From Anthopleura xanthogrammica (Eukaryota > Cnidaria > Anthozoa > Actiniaria > Actiniidae): a stretch of DNA of 64,000 nt. The DNA lies in NCBI GenBank assembly GCA_964019055.1, contig OZ025217.1, forward strand, positions 9,323,755 to 9,387,754. The letters are read 5' to 3'. The number at the start of each line of letters is the position of its first letter. Within the stretch, counting starts at the first letter, position 1. The position numbers and the translations under genes are program-made. Below are positions 1-12,100 of the stretch, piece by piece. The notes beneath the pieces were generated by a model that was given only the letters and a program-made list of their open reading frames with translations, was not told the DNA's origin and made no database searches.

Positions 1-123
1 TTAAATTTAGTAAGCTTAAATATAACTTTATGTAACCTTACTCAGTAAAGAAAAATGCGGTAAATTTCATTAAGGCAAAACAACTTCACTTACATTTACA
101 GTTTCATGGCTTTGAGGTGTCCA

Positions 124-694
124 TTAAGGGGTAAATAAACTAGAACCAGAGGATTCTCGAGACTGCATGTCCTCTGGTGGAGAGTCGCTCGAGAGTGTAT
201 TGCTGGACATAGAAGGCTGAAACATAAAAACAAAAGATAAAAAGAAGGTTACAAAACATATATGCAATATAACAACACACAAAAGAATAATTTCAAAGCC
301 TTAAAAACGATTAATTCAGCAATATTCCTTCAGGCCATGATCAACCCCTTCAACCGTCGTTCGAATTTGCGCCAAAACCAGAGTCCTTATACGCATGCTC
401 AGTGATAAGCTGAGTGGCTAGGAGACTGGGAACTACCACAGGAAGCCCAAGCTTGGTTTAAAATATGTGTTATAATAAATCGCATTTTTTTCCCAAGATG
501 TTTTAGGAAATTGGAGAGGGTTTCTGTTCATGGACCGAGATATAGCACAATTTAAGCCTTTTTAAGGAAAAGATATAATATTTTCCTCACCATTTTCACT
601 AAATTTAGGCAGATAGTGCCTCATTTTGCCTTCATCCTTATACAAGTCCACTGATACACTCTCATGACGTCCTCGCCATCAGGGCGATCAGCAT
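124..694 (-). CDS. Weak candidate 3' end of a minus-strand gene
   Basis: On the minus strand an acceptor (TTTTTATGTTTCAG) is followed by 31 open codons ending in TAA (216 to 124). The product is a serine-rich tail (SSNTLSSDSPPEDMQ). Further upstream a CTTTCAG acceptor opens a possible 35-nt exon (694-660, ADRPDGEDVMR) whose exit phase 0 would join it, but its donor (GTGTAT) is weak. No domain is recognised and no further exons were found. Treat this as a suggestion only. Confidence 0.2.
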
Positions 695-1004
695 CTGAAA
701 GAATTAGAAGTCCCGTACAAAATTAGTACAAAATTAGTACAAAATCAGTACACTAAAGTCAAAAGGTCAAAAACTCACCAATTCTTTCTGTTGTCTTGGG
801 TGCGAACAAAAGAATTTTGCTTCTGAAGCAGAGAAATTTTTGCGGAACTCCATAATCCTTTATCGACTACAGTAATTCAACGAGAGGCGCGTGTTTAATT
901 TTCCTTTGATTCGAAGATATGACGAATTTCACGAGTGCAACTCAATTCAATTCGTTCCCAACTCAGTCATGTCAGCTCTACCGTGAAGTGTCATTTTAGC
1001 CCTA

Positions 1005-1260
1005 TACAAGACTGAAATGGCCCTTTTGTATGTAGGGTTGAAACGGCCCACTGAGTCGAAACAGTCATGGCGGGAGTCGAAATGGACATGCCTTGAGCTA
1101 TTCCAGTTTTTTTGGGAGCCATTTTGGAATTAACAAGGGTCATTTTGGATTTGGATGGGGCTGTTTCGGCCATGCTTTTCAAAACGGCCCCACGGGGACC
1201 AAATCAGCCCTATCGCTAAAAGGGCTGTTTTGGATTCTGGGGCTGAATCAGCTCGATCGA
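1005..1260. repeat. Degenerate internally repetitive block (AACGGCCC motifs)
   Basis: Motifs resembling GAAACGGCCC and GGGCTGTTT recur in both orientations with short spacing. No coding capacity is convincing. The rest of 1-2681 shows AT-rich non-coding sequence with no recognised gene apart from the weak candidate at 124-694. Confidence 0.35.
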
Positions 1261-2681
1261 ATTTACAGTGTAGGTAATGGAATAATTGTCTTTGGTGAGA
1301 AGGTTTGCATAAGTTAAAGTGAAGTACAGGGAAACAATGAAAACGTCTGCCGTTTTTTGAAAGACAAACGTGATGCTTAATAATTCTGATAATCCTTTTT
1401 TGTAATTATTTAATAGTTGCACTAGCTGTGCAGGTGTGAGTAGAACAAGAAGACCCTCACTTGTCAAACATCCTAATACCCTCATCATTATAAAAACAAC
1501 ACTTGTAAATATTCAGTAATTTTGCCTTCTGATTACGCCCACACCACTCCAAACCTCTCACAAATATTCAACACCACTCAACGTTGCCATGACTTCAAAG
1601 CATTTTTAGTCTAGATAATTCTAATATCGTTGATTAGAACATTTTTGGTGTAGATTATTCCAGCTTTGAGTCCTTAAAAGGTACGTAGCTAAGCTAAGTC
1701 TTAATCCCTATTCATGTAGTTTTCTTTGAGAATATACTTCTTTTGAAACGAAAGAGTTATTTTATGATTGCTTACATAAATGAAAGCACGGGAAAATGCG
1801 CTCTGCAAAATGTTTATGATTGAACTTGAGTGGTAGCTTTTTTATGTCTAATTTTGTGTATTTTCTCACGCAAGGTTTTCATTGGTTTTTTCATTTTTCA
1901 AAAATTTTGGCAAATGTTTTTTTTATATTTTACTTTATTAAGGGAAGTTTTCAGTACTTTACGATTTGGCTATCAGCGAACACGATGTTGAAGATCATAA
2001 GAGGGCTAGCTTTAATAGTGCGGAAAGGAGAATTTCATTTAAAATCGTAATATCTTAAAATCATCATCACAATAAGGCATTTTGGAAAACTATATTGTAG
2101 ACGAATTTAATGTGAAAATCTATTAAGAATGCTATAAACTAATTAGATTAAAAAAAACTTTATTCCTTACCGATATTTCCCCAGGTTTTTTGTATAGGCA
2201 AAAATATTGAAAGATAGCGATGACGGATCGTTCATTTTTATCATAATGCGATCATTTTCGTATGTATTTTAAGCGATAATCTTGAGTCGCCACTATTATT
2301 TTATTGCTTTCCCCGTAGGCTAAATTAAATTTCCCCGATCAACAATGACCAGTTTTTCTGCAATGTCAACAATTAATAGTCTGCAATTATAAAAAGAGTA
2401 TAATATGCAATTCTTTCTCAAAAACAAGGTAACCAATCGCAATGAAAACTAAAAGAAAAGCGATAAAAAAAAAATCATCAAATTGTTGCTGTTCAAACTT
2501 AGTTTTTTAATCTCATGTAGCATTAGTGTTGTTTCGTCGAGAACTGAGTAAAAACACTGAATATTTCTTGTCTTTTCGCATTGTAGTTTACGCGAAATTC
2601 CTGTTAAGAAATATTTCAAAAGACTAGCTGAGCAAAGTAAAGGAAGAAAAAACTATCCAGCTCTGCCATAAACAAGAACGG

Positions 2682-2763
2682 ATGGACAACCAAGTTCAAC
2701 TTTGGCGCTTCGTTCTACCCCGAACAGCTTTATATCTACTTGCTATCATCGGATTATCGCAAG
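2682..2763 (+). CDS. nAChR alternative first coding exon A (signal peptide)
   Basis: The exon starts at ATG and runs 27 codons plus one base to a GTAAG donor (phase 1). It encodes a short polar start (MDNQVQLWR) followed by a hydrophobic stretch (ALYLLAIIGL), which is a good signal peptide. Phase matches the exon at 6241. It competes with the exon at 4678 as first coding exon. Confidence 0.75.
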
Positions 2764-5700
2764 GTAAGACAATTCCTATGACAATGTTGATAAGAAATTA
2801 ATTTCACTGCAATATATTTAAACGACTGAATCCCAGAATTTCTGGTTTTCTCGTGATGTAACAGTAGGAGTACTAGATTTAAAAAAAAGCTCAGCTTCAT
2901 CTGTAAAATCCTCAATGATAAATAGAGCATTTTTATTTAGTTTTATATATTCATTCAGTATTGATTCAGACGGAGTTTTAATTTGATAGAAGATCAGGAA
3001 CTTAAACTCCGTTCAGTTAATAGTTATTTGAATTAAAGATTTTCATTGAAGACCTCATCGGAAAGGTGTTTGCTCTACGACAATATTAGTCAAGAATTTT
3101 CTCATATTTGCCACTGGTCGTAACTTGTACTTTCGAATTCGCGGATTTTCTTCTAAAAATTATTTCTGAAAATGAGTTACATTAGAGGAAAAATGAATGC
3201 AAACAAAAAGGACTTAAAGGGATAGAGGACCACCATAACTATCTTTGTAAAACGTTTTTTACATCAATTGAGAACAATGAAAGTCACAAACTTAATAATC
3301 TCTTGCCAGCAAGGCATGTAAGCAAATACAATTTAAGAAACAACCGTAAATATAAAGTTCCGCCTGTACACACCAATCGAGCAAAGAATTCGTTCATCCT
3401 GTCCATGTGTGGCTGAATTAATCAGTCGGTTATCACACCATGGCCAGCGATGACGTTTCCTTGGTCGGTTGGTGTTTGCAACTATTTTTTACTTATATTT
3501 ATGTTTTATATTTTATTTATAGAGATATTTATTATATATACTATTGTATTGTAAATTTATTCTTAATTATTCTTAAAATTTATTGTATATAATTATGTAA
3601 TTCAGCTTTCGGGCTGCGAATAATTTTAATAAACTAGTTATCTATCTATCTATCTAAGCGGAAAAAAAAGAAAAGAAAATATTTCCCGTATTAAATCGCC
3701 TTTGTTGTTATGTTGCTGTACGAATAACTTAGACATCTTTATTTGATCATTCCCGACCTTCACTAGAGTATTAGTTTTTGTTTTAAAAATAAACATAAAA
3801 CAGCATTTTTAATCGCATAATTTTTATTTCGTTTGGAAAGTGTTTGTGCATGCACTGTTTCATCGAGTTCGTGCGTATTTTTGTCTGTCTGCTGTATAAG
3901 CCAATCAGAACGCGTGCTTGCGTCGTGTCCATATTTTCACGCGTGTGAAAATCATTCGTCCAATGAGAAGCGAGTAGTAATAGACCTTTCGTGAGTTCGA
4001 AATAGATTCAAGGCAAGGCTGGAGTAGACAAATCAGCTGTAAATGTATAGATTAGAAAACTCCAGCCTGGACTTGAATGTTTTGTTCTGTGGTCAGTCAG
4101 GCGAATTCGGGAAAGGGTTTTTTTTTTAAATAGATTTTTGAGTAAAAAAGAAGATAATTTCAATTGATAATATGAATAAAACTGTCCACACGTCATGGAG
4201 AAAAATTGGTCAAATATGCATGAAAAATAAAAAGCTAATACAGCTATGTGAAAATGTTTTAAACAATCTTTAGGGTTCGAAAAAAAATAGCAGTAACACA
4301 CCGACAACAACAATATAATCGCAAATATCGTTCAAATAAAGGCGACTTATTTCGCAATTTTTTCAATATGACATATCAAAGTTTTTTAGCATTCGTAGAT
4401 AATTTTAAGTTTTTGTTTTCTTGGTCTATGACGTAACATTAAATTGTTGGGAAAACTACCCTTTGTTTGGTGATCACTCCTGCTAAGCCGTGATCGGTGT
4501 AAGGATAATTGTTATTTAAATAAATCAGTACTGGCTATACAATTATAATTACATGTCAAACTCTCATTAAATACTTGGAAGGACTCAAGGGATTCCTACT
4601 TGTAGTTCAGCTCAATATATTATTTTGGTACCGCAAGGACAGAGTGAAAAGCAATATATAATAGTTTAGGGAAGTAGATGACAATTCAGCATCGCGCTAT
4701 GAAAGAGAAGCTTCAAGAAAAGATCCTGATCTATCTGGTTTCTTTACTTTTAAATTTGAATCAAGTTTGCCAAGGTATGTTACGATAGATATTTATCAAC
4801 AATTCTTAAGTTAACTATAAATGCTTTTGAAAAACTTTTCCCTAAATAACTGACAAATTGAGATTTTTTTCAGGCTGGCCTTAAACGGTACCGGGTGAAT
4901 TTTTAACCGCTTAAAAATCTGACCTGTTTATACCATTTACACGGATAGGAACTTTGTCTTTAATTTGCACGGCTAGGCGTTCGCCCCGGGGCGTTCGCAT
5001 TTTTGTCCAGATTCTGTGTAAACAGAACGCTTAAACGTATAACTTTTCAAACGTTTAAAAATTCGTCCAGTACCTTGTAAGGACAGCCTCATGATCAGTT
5101 TAAAATAGTTGACACTAAATATATATCTAAAACTACACTTTGGTATTATAACAAAAAGTTTGGCCTCAGCTGTCTGTGTGTCTTGTACGTATTCTACTAT
5201 ACTATCTTATTATAGCAGCTGATTAAAAATTCGTTACTGAGTTAAATTTCTTTTTCTATGAACTAATTATAAGATGCTATTATTCGAAAATACTATTTGT
5301 CAGTCATTTCACCGTCGGTCTTGACTGAATAATATTTGATGAGAGTTTTTTTAGATTTTTTTTTTGTGGCGGAACTTGAATCGGTTCAAAGCAATTACAA
5401 CCGTTGTGAATCCACCGACCAACCTACCAGCCAGCCAGCCAGCCAGCGCTAGCCAGCCAACAAACAAACCAGCTTTAGTGGCAAAATAAAGATGACACCT
5501 CAGTTTGGCAAATTTTCTCAGCTCTGATTGTAAATAAAAAAAAATTCTCAGATCAACTGAATTGATTTATATTTTTTTTACGATTTTGGTTGTTTCCAGT
5601 ACGTATATCAAAATGGACTGAATTCAGGTTTTAAGGTTTTTATTTTTTATTTTTTAAACATCCATCCAGCTGGACTAGTTTTGTCTGGCTTAATTTGGTT

Positions 5701-6098
5701 CAAGGCTGAATACGTTTATTGCATAATAGCGATTAATATTTAGTCCGCTTACCTCACTGATGGCCTCCTTGCCGCCAAAAAAGCCTGTTAATGAGTTGTC
5801 GCGTTAAAGTTAAAGTGTTAATGACAGTTTGAAGTGAAAAGCTTTTGAGATCAACATCGACTATTAAATAAACGGGGCAGCTGTATTCCATTTCTTACCA
5901 ATCACATGAGTGAAATCGTATAATTTTCTGTCGCTACAAAATAAGGTTTTGGTGAACGTCAATAAAGGTTTTTCAATTATAACATATATCGTCGGGAAAC
6001 CCAAAGGGCACGCGTCTATAAAATCTAATGAAAAGGTCTTGATGGACGCCCACTTAAACCTACTTAATCGAGACGGAAAATTGCAGTTGAGTGCCACA

Positions 6099-6130
<32 letters not shown>

Positions 6131-9100
6131 GGTGCTGCTTTTTTTAATTACATCTACAAATGGTTAGACCTTTTGAATGACCAAGTAAAATGGCGGTCCC
6201 GTCTCTCATTATTACAAATGTCTTAATTTTTTTTACTCAGGAATAAACAGAACCAGCGGTTTGGTACGATACGAAAAAATTTTGTACGAAGACTTATTTC
6301 GCGACTACAACAAGGAAATACTTCCTGTGCTGAACCAATCAGAGGCTGTTCACGTGACCTTTGGATTCGCTCTTTCTGAGATACTTGATGTGGTAAGTTT
6401 CCTTCCTCATTAACAGCTAGTTCTCACAACACAGTTTTCTTGTCTTCCTGTGTTTCAAATTGCACCTAAAGCCTGAAACAAAACTTTCAGTATTGATTCT
6501 ACATGAAGTAGATAGTTGAATGATGAAGTATTTTTGCGTTTGTGTGTTGTTTACGTTTTTGACTGTGACGTCATACCGGACTTCATTGAAAATACAAATA
6601 TATACGTGAACGCAAATCGCGCGCGCATATAGTCTTTGAATCATTTAAATCATTGTAATACCTACTTTTCGCCCTGAAGATACACTAGAAGTTCGAAAGC
6701 TCGGTAACTGAATAAATATTCGCGGAAGAAACAATCGTATACATCATGGTTATCCCCACGTACAATAACATTTTAGACATCGGAATATTGTTGTGGAGAG
6801 GGGATTAAGGCCCATGCACTTCAAACATCGATCTTCCAATGACCCTAACGTATTGAAAACAATGAATAATAAGGCGGTCTTCTTTGATGTTATTAGGTTC
6901 GGCTCATGAGAAGATCAACGTTTGAACTTGGCCTAAGAAAAGACATTCCAATGTTTTTCTTTGTTTAAACACTGACTCAGTTTTCTCAAATGACTTCTGT
7001 TTCAGGACGAGAAAAACCAAGTGCTTTCAACGAACGTCTGGGTACGACAGGTAAGATACAAAGATACTGGAACACAATGAATTTTCTACATAAAATTGAG
7101 GCCGTAAATTTCACCAGTACCCTTTTTTAATTTCGTCACGCAACGTTCGAGGGAGCGTTGCGTGACGACACTAAGAAACAGCTGCGGGGACTAAGGCTAA
7201 CCCTGAGCTGAACAGAGAACACAAACATGGGAGTGTTTCAGTAGCACTCACGAAGATTGTTGAATGAAGTTTTACAAAATATCACCGCTATGTCAGTGAT
7301 TCAGTTATCAGTGGTCATTGAAGACCACTGGAAAAATTCCAATACTTGCATTTGCTCCTTGCACAGTTTAAGCCGCCATTTTTTTACCCATAATTGGAGC
7401 ATGCGCATTAAAAACACTGACTCCTGCTCAAGTCGTGTCTAGTGAATTTACAAGTACTCTGTTTTAATTGAACGTAAAGCAAAAATCAATGAGCCTTATT
7501 CTTGGTTTGCAATCATCCCCAAGGGAGTAAAATTACAAAAGCAGTGGCCGCCATGTTGGAAGATATAACAAAATAATTCATTGAAAAATCTTTTGTCAAA
7601 TTCTTCCAACATGGCAGCCATGTGCAAACGAAGAATGATATTAGCGATGAGTAAACATTTGTGTGTAATGTGTTCTGTGTATATGCATAAATAACAGACG
7701 TGGAAGGACAAGCTGCTGAGGTGGAATGCTTCCCTTTATGGTGGTATTAAAGCCATTAATATTGACCCTATTCATATCTGGAAGCCAGACATTCTCTTAT
7801 ATAACAAGTAAGTTGGCCACATTTGACAAATGTGCATTCTAATGAGATAGGCGGATGACTGATCTCTTTGACTGTTCTCCAAAATTCTTTACGACACTTA
7901 GTTTCAACGGCATTTAATCTTGACGACCATCGACATCATTTCTAACGTTAATTTCCCTCATAATCATCAGCACCATCATCATTTATTCCATAACTACAGA
8001 AGTATCGCCATCATCATTACTGCACTGTTTTATCATTATCGTTCTTATCGCCTTAGTTTAGCTCAGTTGAATGAATTCGCCACTATTTGCCCAGAAGATA
8101 TTACATAAATATACAAACTTTGAATAAAAAAAAGGGAAAAATAAGGATTTGGCAGGGAAAAGGAACATTAAACTTACGTGCTAATTGCGACCTCACTCCT
8201 ATTGATGGTTTGTAATCATTCCCATGGCCAATAAAATTGAATTGCAAAGACATGGCGGCCATTTTAGTGGTATTAACAGAGGAAGCTGATGAGAAATCCT
8301 TCATTATATATCACCAATATGGTGGCGAGGACGTAATGTCCAAAAGGCCCATACCATAAAACTATAAAAAATAAAACAATGAAATGAAATTCAATACACA
8401 ATAGATCATTAATTAAACAAGGTATACAAGTATACGGTGGAATCCGTCAACACAAAAACCGTGCAGGACAACAACACTAACTCACCAGTTCAAATTCATC
8501 ACCAATTGAAGACTGACACTCGATAATCTTTGGAGCTAACAATGAAAATAAATAAATATATGATATATAAATATATAAATTTTATATGTTTAAAAATGGT
8601 AAAAGATATACAACTACTTGGCTTGGCAGTTTTTAATACACTTTGTGCATTCGTAATTAATGATAACAAGACTTTCAGAAGCTAGAAGTTATGCAACTCT
8701 TGCAAACTCGAACCGACACTTTTGCAAAGGAAATCATTTTTTAGGAGTAACTTAAGTTAGAAGTTTTTAAAGGCGTTTCTTAAACCCATAGTTATAGGGT
8801 CCACTAAGCATTTGTGTAAATAACTTTTTGTTTGTTTGTTTGTTTGCTTCTTTTACTTGTTTATTTTCATCGTTCTTTTTATTGGTGTTTGCACCGGATG
8901 TTAGTTGCATGTTTTTCAGCCACATCACATTCCAGTCGATGTTTTAGAACTGCACTCGACTGATATACCCATTCCACCTCAAGCTTGTCATTCCACGGAC
9001 TCAATTCAAGGCGATGTTTAATTTCCCCGGAGCCTTGCCTTGATTATTGCTTTGTGCGTGATCACTCAACCAGAATATCGAAAGTGAGCTACTAGTGGTA

Positions 9101-12100
9101 TAGACCCCTTGCAGCACGCCGGAATGCAGCTCAATTTGGAGTTCAAAACAATAGGTTCCAATTCTCAGGAGATTGAAATTCTTTTGTTTTATCCTCCAAA
9201 TTGAGCTGCTTTGACGTCACATGCAAGGGGTCTATTAAACAAACTAGTCAGCGCTTAAAGTATTATCTTTTCATGGTGTAGACGTGGAAAGATATATCCT
9301 TGACCTGGAATTCGTCTCTTTATGGCAACATTAAGACTATTAACGTAGCAGCAAAGAAAGTCTGGGTACCTGACATTGTTCTTTATAACAAGTAAGTTGG
9401 ACATGGGTATATCTGTTAATGGCATCTTAAAAAGGAATGATTTACTTGCATTTCTTCCTGAGTCATCAGCGTTTTCATTTATTACTACGACTTTAAAAGC
9501 TCATGAATAATTCATAAGCCTTTGGTCCAATTGTAGCTCCCATACACGTCACGTGCAAGGACCTTTATACCCGATAAAGTCCTCTCCATTAGTATCCAAG
9601 TGATACGTGTGTTTATATAAAGAATACTAATAAGGATGACTCTATCAAAAACAAAGGTACATGAGCCTCATCAAGGTCAGTCTCACATACGATCACCGAT
9701 GACCCACAAAATCCCGGTTGTGGATACCAGTAAAGTAGAAAGAGGGATTGTTTGAATAAGAGAAAACGTCTGTTTCTGGCTATTGTTATCTGGCTATTGT
9801 TTGTTATCACTAACAGTGTGCGCAAGCTGTACGTACCATTTTGAATGCAGTTTTAAGCACGATAATCTCTCAAATTTAGGCATGATTAGTTCTCGTCATG
9901 TAACTTCATTGTCAAATTCAATATCAGAAATTTCGAGAAATATATGTATATGATCGTACTATACTGAAATGGACTCAGAAAAAATTCTGAGCCCCAAGAT
10001 GCTCTGCTGAGCTACAGCAGTATCTAATGGCGAGCAAGGTCGTTAGTGTGGGTATGTTGTGACAAACGTACTCTAAATGCTACAGTTATAGAAATGTCAA
10101 AGGAAATATAAATGATAAACATGATATGCCTATGATGATAACGAGCTCGTTTCAGTATGGTACTATCATAATATACATATTCATCATTTCATCATCATAC
10201 GCATATCATGTTTATAAAAAATTTATTTCTAAATTCTTTCACGACAGACATCGGACTTTTTATGCGAGAGGTGATAACAAACACAACCCTCAATCATTAT
10301 TTCATATCGGGTGAAGAAACGAATGGTAATAATGGCACAGTTGACGCAACATTCTAATTTACTAAGACCACACTAATTTTCTTATCTACTTATTATACGT
10401 TTCCTCCTACCCAAAAATAAAACGCCCCAACACCCAACACCCCAAACACCCCAAACACCCCAATCACCCAACACCAACACCCACTTGTTAAAGACATCGC
10501 TTACAGTGAGATTACTATAACCAGGGCCACCGAGACACCGAGAATCTGTCAACCAATCAAAATGTAGAACGATAACAATACATTCCAACTTTGGGTATTA
10601 GAGCAAATCAGAGACCTGGACAGCACGAGTTGTTTACACGATCGTCTTTTTCTCATTGCAATCGCAATAATTTTGTTGCATTGGATGGACTCAATGTTGT
10701 AATGCCATTGCTTATTATCAATAGACGTCACTTCCGGTAGTATCTCCGTTTTTACTGGCTTGGAGAATGTTGAAAGTTGTCTGTGTATCTTGTTTTCTGG
10801 TTTCATGTTGTAGAAATACTTTGAGGAGTTATTTTGACATGATTTTTTTTAAGAATCACTAGTTGCCCCCAGTCAAATTCAGAAAAGTCACGTGATTGAT
10901 AGTAAGCAATTGCTTTTTTATGGTCTCTGATTGGCTCCACTAGCCAAAGTTGGAATGCATTGTTTCCATTCTACATTTTGATTGGTTCTAGCTATCTAAG
11001 TGGCCCCGGTATTGTTTTCTTGACCTTTGTTTAATGTCACCTGTGGATAATTATCCTCAAACCAAGATTTCCATGATAGAATTTCCATCGACACGCGTGA
11101 AAAACGTCTGCGCATGCTCTAATTATTTCGTATGCAAATTAGTCAAAAGCGTCTTCGTGCTATTGCAAAAATATTTGCAAATTTGACTTTCGCACATGCC
11201 CGAAAAATAGTCTTTACAAAATGCCAAAGCTTAAGGTGAGATACTCGAAGAAAACAAAAATTTCTTTTCTCACTAAAACTCTTGTAATTTCTTGGACAGC
11301 GTACTGAAAGGTTTTCCTCTATTGTCGTAGCCCTCTAAGGAAGAGTGGGTGGGGACAAAAGTTCGTGCGGATCATAATAATGTAACAGAAAGTATCCTCG
11401 GTTGTCTTCACAGTGTCAACAACAATGACCACGGCGAACAATATCTCTTCAACACCAAAGTGATGATCAGTCATGATGGGACCGTTGAATGGTACTCCCC
11501 CAACAAGTTAAAAACATTTTGTAAGATTGACGTCCAACTTTTCCCCTTTGACACTCAAGAATGTAAGGCAACGTTCGGATCCTGGACTTTTGCTGGGGAT
11601 AAACTCGATCTTCATTTTTACAAGAATACTTCAAGGGCCGATTTAAGCATATTCTCAAAGAACGGAGAATGGGACCTAACGTCTGCTGAAGGAGTTCGAA
11701 ACGTCATTTTCTACGAGTGCTGTGCAGCACCGTATATTGACTTGACGTACAGCATCATTATCAGGAGAAGACCCCTCTTTTACTTGAATAACCTCATTCT
11801 TCCTTGCATAGTACTGGCACTACTCACGTCCGTCTCTTTCCTATTCCCTCCAGAGACTGGGGAGAGAATCTCATTGGTCATAACAGTGTTGTTGGGAATG
11901 ACAGTATTTATGATTATCTTCACTGAAGCGATTCCCGCCACTTCAGAAGTGACTCCCTTGATTGGTAGATATTTTGCAGCGGTGCTCTTTGAAGTGGCGC
12001 TCTGTCTCCTAGCAACGTGTGTTCCTTTACGGCTTCAACATTTGCATCCAGGCACAGAAATGCCTCGTTGGGCCAAAGTATTGATCTTCGATTATATTGG

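Noticed and set aside
5910..6167. 85-codon plus-strand frame in the receptor intron.
   Set aside because: It has no domain, no splice support and chance-level length in AT-rich DNA.
11331..11413. Upstream extension of the receptor's last exon frame, including a GTG that could be taken as a start.
   Set aside because: No AG in this stretch has the phase required by exon 4. The acceptor at 11413 does, and it restores the conserved LYNN sequence.
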